From contig CAJOQS010000029.1 of assembly GCA_905236925.1 (NCBI GenBank), forward strand, positions 1 to 9,698: 9,698 nt of DNA, written 5' to 3'. Of the stretch, positions 7,381-9,698 are shown piece after piece. Numbering within the stretch: position 1 is the first letter of the stretch; every line of letters starts with the position of its first letter. This DNA comes from an uncultured Lachnospiraceae bacterium. GTDB taxonomy: Bacteria; Bacillota; Clostridia; Lachnospirales; Lachnospiraceae. The position numbers and the translations under genes were made by a program. The notes under the pieces were generated by a model. The model had not been told where the DNA came from. It saw only the letters and a program-made list of their open reading frames with translations, and ran no database searches.

Positions 7381-8088
7381 TTACGAGAAAAAGCTGCCAA
7401 AATCGAAGCCGGTGGGCATCGGAAGTGTGAGCATGTAGATAGTACCGATAAGTAATCCGGCAAGAGCTATGAAAAGTACTACCTCACGGTTGGGGATCCT
7501 CTTGAATATTCCAACGATACCAAGAAGGAAAAGTACTACGGAGAAGATAACGTTTACAAGGTTGAAAGCGTCTCCGTTCGCATTGTCCTTCTCACCCTGC
7601 TCAAGAGCCTCTCTTGATTCCTCAAGGAGTGCATTAGCCGTTTCATAATAACTTTCGATCATTCCCTCAACTTCAAAGGGAGAATCCATATCGTCAGTCA
7701 TCTGGTCAACAGCATTAATGAGTGCTTCTGTTCCGTTCTGCTGAATATAAGTCTCGATCTTTGCTTCGATCATCTCGTATCTGAGTTCATCACCCTCTGC
7801 CTCGGCGAGTTCCTGATCAAAAGTGTATTCGGTAAGTGTGTTCCATGTAAGAAGGTCGGAAAGATAATTCTGGAATGCTGCGTTGTACTCCGCATTACCT
7901 TCTGATGCAAGGTTGTTGCTCTTAGTATAATTTGTAGCCTGGTTTCCGCCGTGAAGCGAGCCTATCCATGATGCCCACGCCGTAAGAAGGGCGGTTATGC
8001 CCAGAAAAACAGCTACAAGTATTTCAATTGTGCTTTCGCTGAGAAGTGTCTTCTTCTCCTGCTTGATCTCTTTTGTTTCCTCTCCCAT
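7381..8088 (-). CDS. Membrane protein of unknown function, three predicted TM segments (DUF4337-like architecture)
   Basis: A 235-residue protein that I do not recognise with certainty. It has one membrane segment near the N-terminus (about 20-43, EILVAVFLGITALLTAWASW), a long acidic, helix-forming middle (50-172) rich in Glu, Ala and Asn, and two closely spaced membrane segments at the end (176-195 and 203-223). The 'WASWIGSLHGGNQATNYTKSNNLASEG' pattern after TM1 resembles bacterial proteins annotated as DUF4337 or similar, where a Trp/Gly/Gln-containing stretch follows TM1. The acidic middle could protrude from one membrane face. ATG 8088 has AAAGGAG ten bases upstream. It is the first gene of a three-gene operon with the nucleotidase and LOR protein. 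Confidence 0.82.
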   Translation of the reverse strand: MGEETKEIKQEKKTLLSESTIEILVAVFLGITALLTAWASWIGSLHGGNQATNYTKSNNLASEGNAEYNAAFQNYLSDLLTWNTLTEYTFDQELAEAEGDELRYEMIEAKIETYIQQNGTEALINAVDQMTDDMDSPFEVEGMIESYYETANALLEESREALEQGEKDNANGDAFNLVNVIFSVVLFLLGIVGIFKRIPNREVVLFIALAGLLIGTIYMLTLPMPTGFDFGSFFS

Positions 8089-8185
8089 TTCAAATGGTCT
8101 CCTTTGTTCTTTTATTCTTGTGCCCTTCCGGGACCTGTGCGGTTTTCCTTCTGCGCACGCAGTCTTATCCGGGCACCGTCATGGG

Positions 8186-8214
8186 ATGGTAGCATTCCTT
8201 GCTGCCTTAATCAA
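8186..8214 (-). promoter_or_regulatory. Candidate promoter of the membrane protein/nucleotidase/LOR operon
   Basis: On the minus strand: TTGATT (8214-8209), a 17-base spacer and TACCAT (8191-8186), preceded by TGC (extended -10). Each hexamer matches consensus at four of six bases. It lies about 98 bases before the first gene of the operon, and its -35 shares one base with the left outer arm of the inverted-repeat element. Confidence 0.4.
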
Positions 8215-8316
8215 TAGCTCTGGGATGAATGTCATGTTTTCAGGGACGAATGTCAAAGCCCCTTTTTCTGCCCATATCATTCGTCCCGTTTTTTTCGTCA
8301 TTCGTCCCAGAGCTAT
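8214..8316. repeat. Nested inverted repeat with four GGGAYGAATG motifs (operator-like or palindromic element)
   Basis: Outer arms 8214-8231 and 8299-8316 are 18-base inverted repeats with one mismatch (a T:G pair). Inner arms GGGACGAATG (8243-8252) and CATTCGTCCC (8278-8287) are perfect over 10 bases. Both pairs share the same centre, base 8265. The 10-base core thus occurs four times: plus strand at 8222 (GGGATGAATG) and 8243, minus strand at 8278-8287 and 8299-8308. The two starts in each half are exactly 21 bases apart. No further copies were noticed in the window and no target-site duplication flanks it. It fills most of the gap between the divergent genes. It may be a regulator binding array or a REP/MITE-like palindrome. 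Confidence 0.85.
8243..8295 (+). terminator. Terminator-like inner hairpin of the repeat element (rightward)
   Basis: The perfect 10-bp inner stem (8243-8252 with 8278-8287) is followed by G and seven T (8289-8295), which resembles a rightward Rho-independent terminator. The loop is long (25 bases) and no rightward gene is seen upstream, so the T-run may have nothing to do with termination. It could still block stray rightward transcription from reaching the protease promoter. Confidence 0.3.
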
Positions 8317-8344
8317 GGAAATACATCGCGGTTTCTGTTATCAT
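8316..8344 (+). promoter_or_regulatory. Candidate promoter of the C11 peptidase gene
   Basis: TGGAAA (8316-8321, four of six to TTGACA), a 17-base spacer and TATCAT (8339-8344, five of six), with TGT just before the -10 (extended -10). A transcript would start about 36 bases before the protease ATG. Its -35 begins at the last base of the right outer arm of the inverted repeat, mirroring the divergent promoter on the other side. Confidence 0.45.
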
Positions 8345-8386
8345 CCGACGTTGAAAATCTATTATTGAAAGGAACAATAGATCCGA

Positions 8387-9698
8387 ATGGAAAAGAAAAG
8401 CAGCTTTATAAAGAAACTCCTTGTAGGTATCCTTGCTGCCCTCGGAGTTCTGTTTATCATCCTTATGATCCTTCCGGATGACGAAGAGGACCCCGGCAAT
8501 GACGTAAGGCAGAGACAGGAGGCCGACGTGGATGTGACCGCAACTGCCCCTCCTCAGGAAAAGACACCCTCTCATAGTGTACGGGTCGTATCCGTCGGAC
8601 GCAGTACCAAGTCCGCCACGGTCATGATCTACGTGAACGGCTCAGATCTCGAATCCGAGAACGGCGAGGCATCGGAAGATATTTCCGAAATGCTGGCCTC
8701 CGGTATAGGAAGCAATGTTAATGTCGTACTCCAGACCATGGGAACCAAGAAATGGAAGGATTACGGAATTTCTTCAAAAACAGCTCAGACCTACACGATC
8801 GAAAACGGGAAGCTGAATCTCGTGCGTGACAAGCTCGGACAGCTTGACTGCACCGCAGCGGATACTCTTTCCGAATTTATAGGCTACTGCAAGGACAATT
8901 ACCCTGCGGAGCGCTACTTCTTCCTGTTCTGGGATCACGGCGGGGGACCTGTTTACGGCTTCGGCTATGACGAATGGCAGGATGAAGATGACAGCCTTAC
9001 GATCGCGGAAATGTCAGAAGCGTTTTCCGAGCATACCGACATCCACTTTGATATCATCGGTATGGACTGCTGCATCATGGCAAGCCTCGAAACCTGCTAT
9101 GCACTCGCTCCCTACTGCAAATACACTTTGCTTTCCGAGGATTTTGAGTCTGCTCTCGGCTGGAGCTACACCGGCTGGATGAAGAGCCTCGAAGAGAATC
9201 CGGGTATCTCGACCACTCTTCTCGGAAAATACATAATAGATGACATAATCGAAACCAACGAAAGCGAGACCTACGGCGATTCCGCCTGCATGGGACTGTT
9301 TAATGTTTCTACCTCGCAGACTCTGTTCAACACCTGGAAGGCATGGGCTTACAAGAACGAGTCGGCTCTTATGAAGAAAAACTACAGCCGCCAGCACAGG
9401 GCAAAGAAGCGTAACGGCAGAGGCCTGTTCGACTCCTGGGGCTTCGACGAAAGCGACGTTACTCTGTCCGATTATTACATCAGCGATATTCTGGCGATAG
9501 TCGAAAACATCGATAACAAAAGTGACGAGGCCAAGGCCCTTACTTCCGCTTTAAAGGCATCTGTTGCATACTACGGGCATACCTCGGAAAAGAACGAGCT
9601 GACGGGTCTTGCGGTTTCCCTTCCCTACGGCGATTCAAAGTTCTATAAGCAGCTTAAGAAGGTCTATACAGATGTAGGTTTTGATTCGGAATATATAG
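8387..9698 (+). CDS. Clostripain-family (C11) cysteine peptidase, membrane-anchored (3' end outside window)
   Basis: The frame is open from ATG 8387 to the window edge, 437 residues, with no stop. Residues 1-7 are basic, 8-29 form a hydrophobic signal or anchor helix with no lipobox Cys, and 31-75 are an acidic, Pro-containing linker, so the enzyme probably acts outside the cell. The C11 core begins at about 77 (ATVMIYVNGSDLES). The catalytic His is H184 in FLFWDHGGG and the catalytic Cys is C229 in GMDCCIMAS, 45 residues later, as in known C11 peptidases. D227, two residues before it, fits the Asp that gives this family its preference for Arg/Lys at P1. An in-frame stop at 8378 rules out an earlier start. 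The AAAGGA ribosome binding site is 13 bases upstream, rather far. The substrate is unknown. Confidence 0.9.
   Translation, partial: MEKKSSFIKKLLVGILAALGVLFIILMILPDDEEDPGNDVRQRQEADVDVTATAPPQEKTPSHSVRVVSVGRSTKSATVMIYVNGSDLESENGEASEDISEMLASGIGSNVNVVLQTMGTKKWKDYGISSKTAQTYTIENGKLNLVRDKLGQLDCTAADTLSEFIGYCKDNYPAERYFFLFWDHGGGPVYGFGYDEWQDEDDSLTIAEMSEAFSEHTDIHFDIIGMDCCIMASLETCYALAPYCKYTLLSEDFESALGWSYTGWMKSLEENPGISTTLLGKYIIDDIIETNESETYGDSACMGLFNVSTSQTLFNTWKAWAYKNESALMKKNYSRQHRAKKRNGRGLFDSWGFDESDVTLSDYYISDILAIVENIDNKSDEAKALTSALKASVAYYGHTSEKNELTGLAVSLPYGDSKFYKQLKKVYTDVGFDSEYI

Noticed and set aside
6706..7455. Rightward open frame of 249 codons opposite the nucleotidase gene
   Set aside because: It is antisense to the conserved metal-binding half of the nucleotidase and looks like no known protein.
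8151..8162. Short palindrome CTGCGCACGCAG in the leader of the nucleotidase operon
   Set aside because: A five-base-pair stem with a two-base loop is sterically poor as a hairpin, and there is no T-run or repeated copy nearby to suggest a function.
7997..8368. Rightward open frame of 123 codons across the divergent intergenic region
   Set aside because: It begins antisense to the membrane protein and reads through both candidate promoters and the inverted repeat, with no ribosome binding site or recognisable domain.
8240..8575. Leftward open frame of 111 codons across the repeat and the peptidase start
   Set aside because: It overlaps the well-supported start of the C11 peptidase on the other strand and its translation shows no domain.

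Overview
The window looks like chromosomal DNA of a Gram-positive Clostridia-type bacterium (Firmicutes, perhaps Lachnospiraceae-like). This is inferred from strong AGGAGG-type ribosome binding sites, moderate GC, an AgrC-like GHKL kinase with a LytTR regulator, a three-gene exporter of the COG4586/COG4587/COG3694 type, and a clostripain-family (C11) protease. No RNA genes, insertion sequences, CRISPR arrays or phage genes were seen. The species cannot be fixed from the sequence alone.

Layout: Bases 1-49 may hold the last codons of a rightward gene that converges on the main cluster, followed by a bidirectional hairpin terminator (71-108). Bases 108-4796 are one tightly packed leftward operon: LytTR response regulator, 7-TM GHKL sensor kinase, ABC ATPase, and two ABC-2 type membrane proteins. 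Two junctions have ATGA stop/start overlaps and the other two gaps are 5 and 24 bases. A strong terminator (4872-4907) separates it from a second leftward operon, 4934-8088: a three-TM membrane protein, a metallophosphoesterase/5'-nucleotidase without a signal peptide, and a protein with a C-terminal LURP-one-related (tubby-like) domain. A divergent intergenic region (8089-8386) follows, then a rightward, membrane-anchored C11 cysteine peptidase cut by the window edge.

How the genes may work together: the first operon reads as a sense-and-export module. The kinase senses an unknown extracellular signal, the regulator binds DNA through LytTR, and the ABC exporter encoded in the same transcript moves an unknown substrate. 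The second operon groups a membrane protein, a probably cytoplasmic nucleotide phosphatase and a possible membrane-lipid-binding protein; the shared job is unknown.

The most unusual structure is a 103-bp dyad at 8214-8316 between the divergent genes. Four copies of a GGGAYGAATG motif are arranged symmetrically about base 8265. The two copies in each half are 21 bp apart, about two helical turns. Candidate extended -10 promoters point away on both sides, with each -35 box touching an outer arm. It could be a shared operator controlling the protease and the nucleotidase operon, or a palindromic mobile repeat of REP/MITE type.
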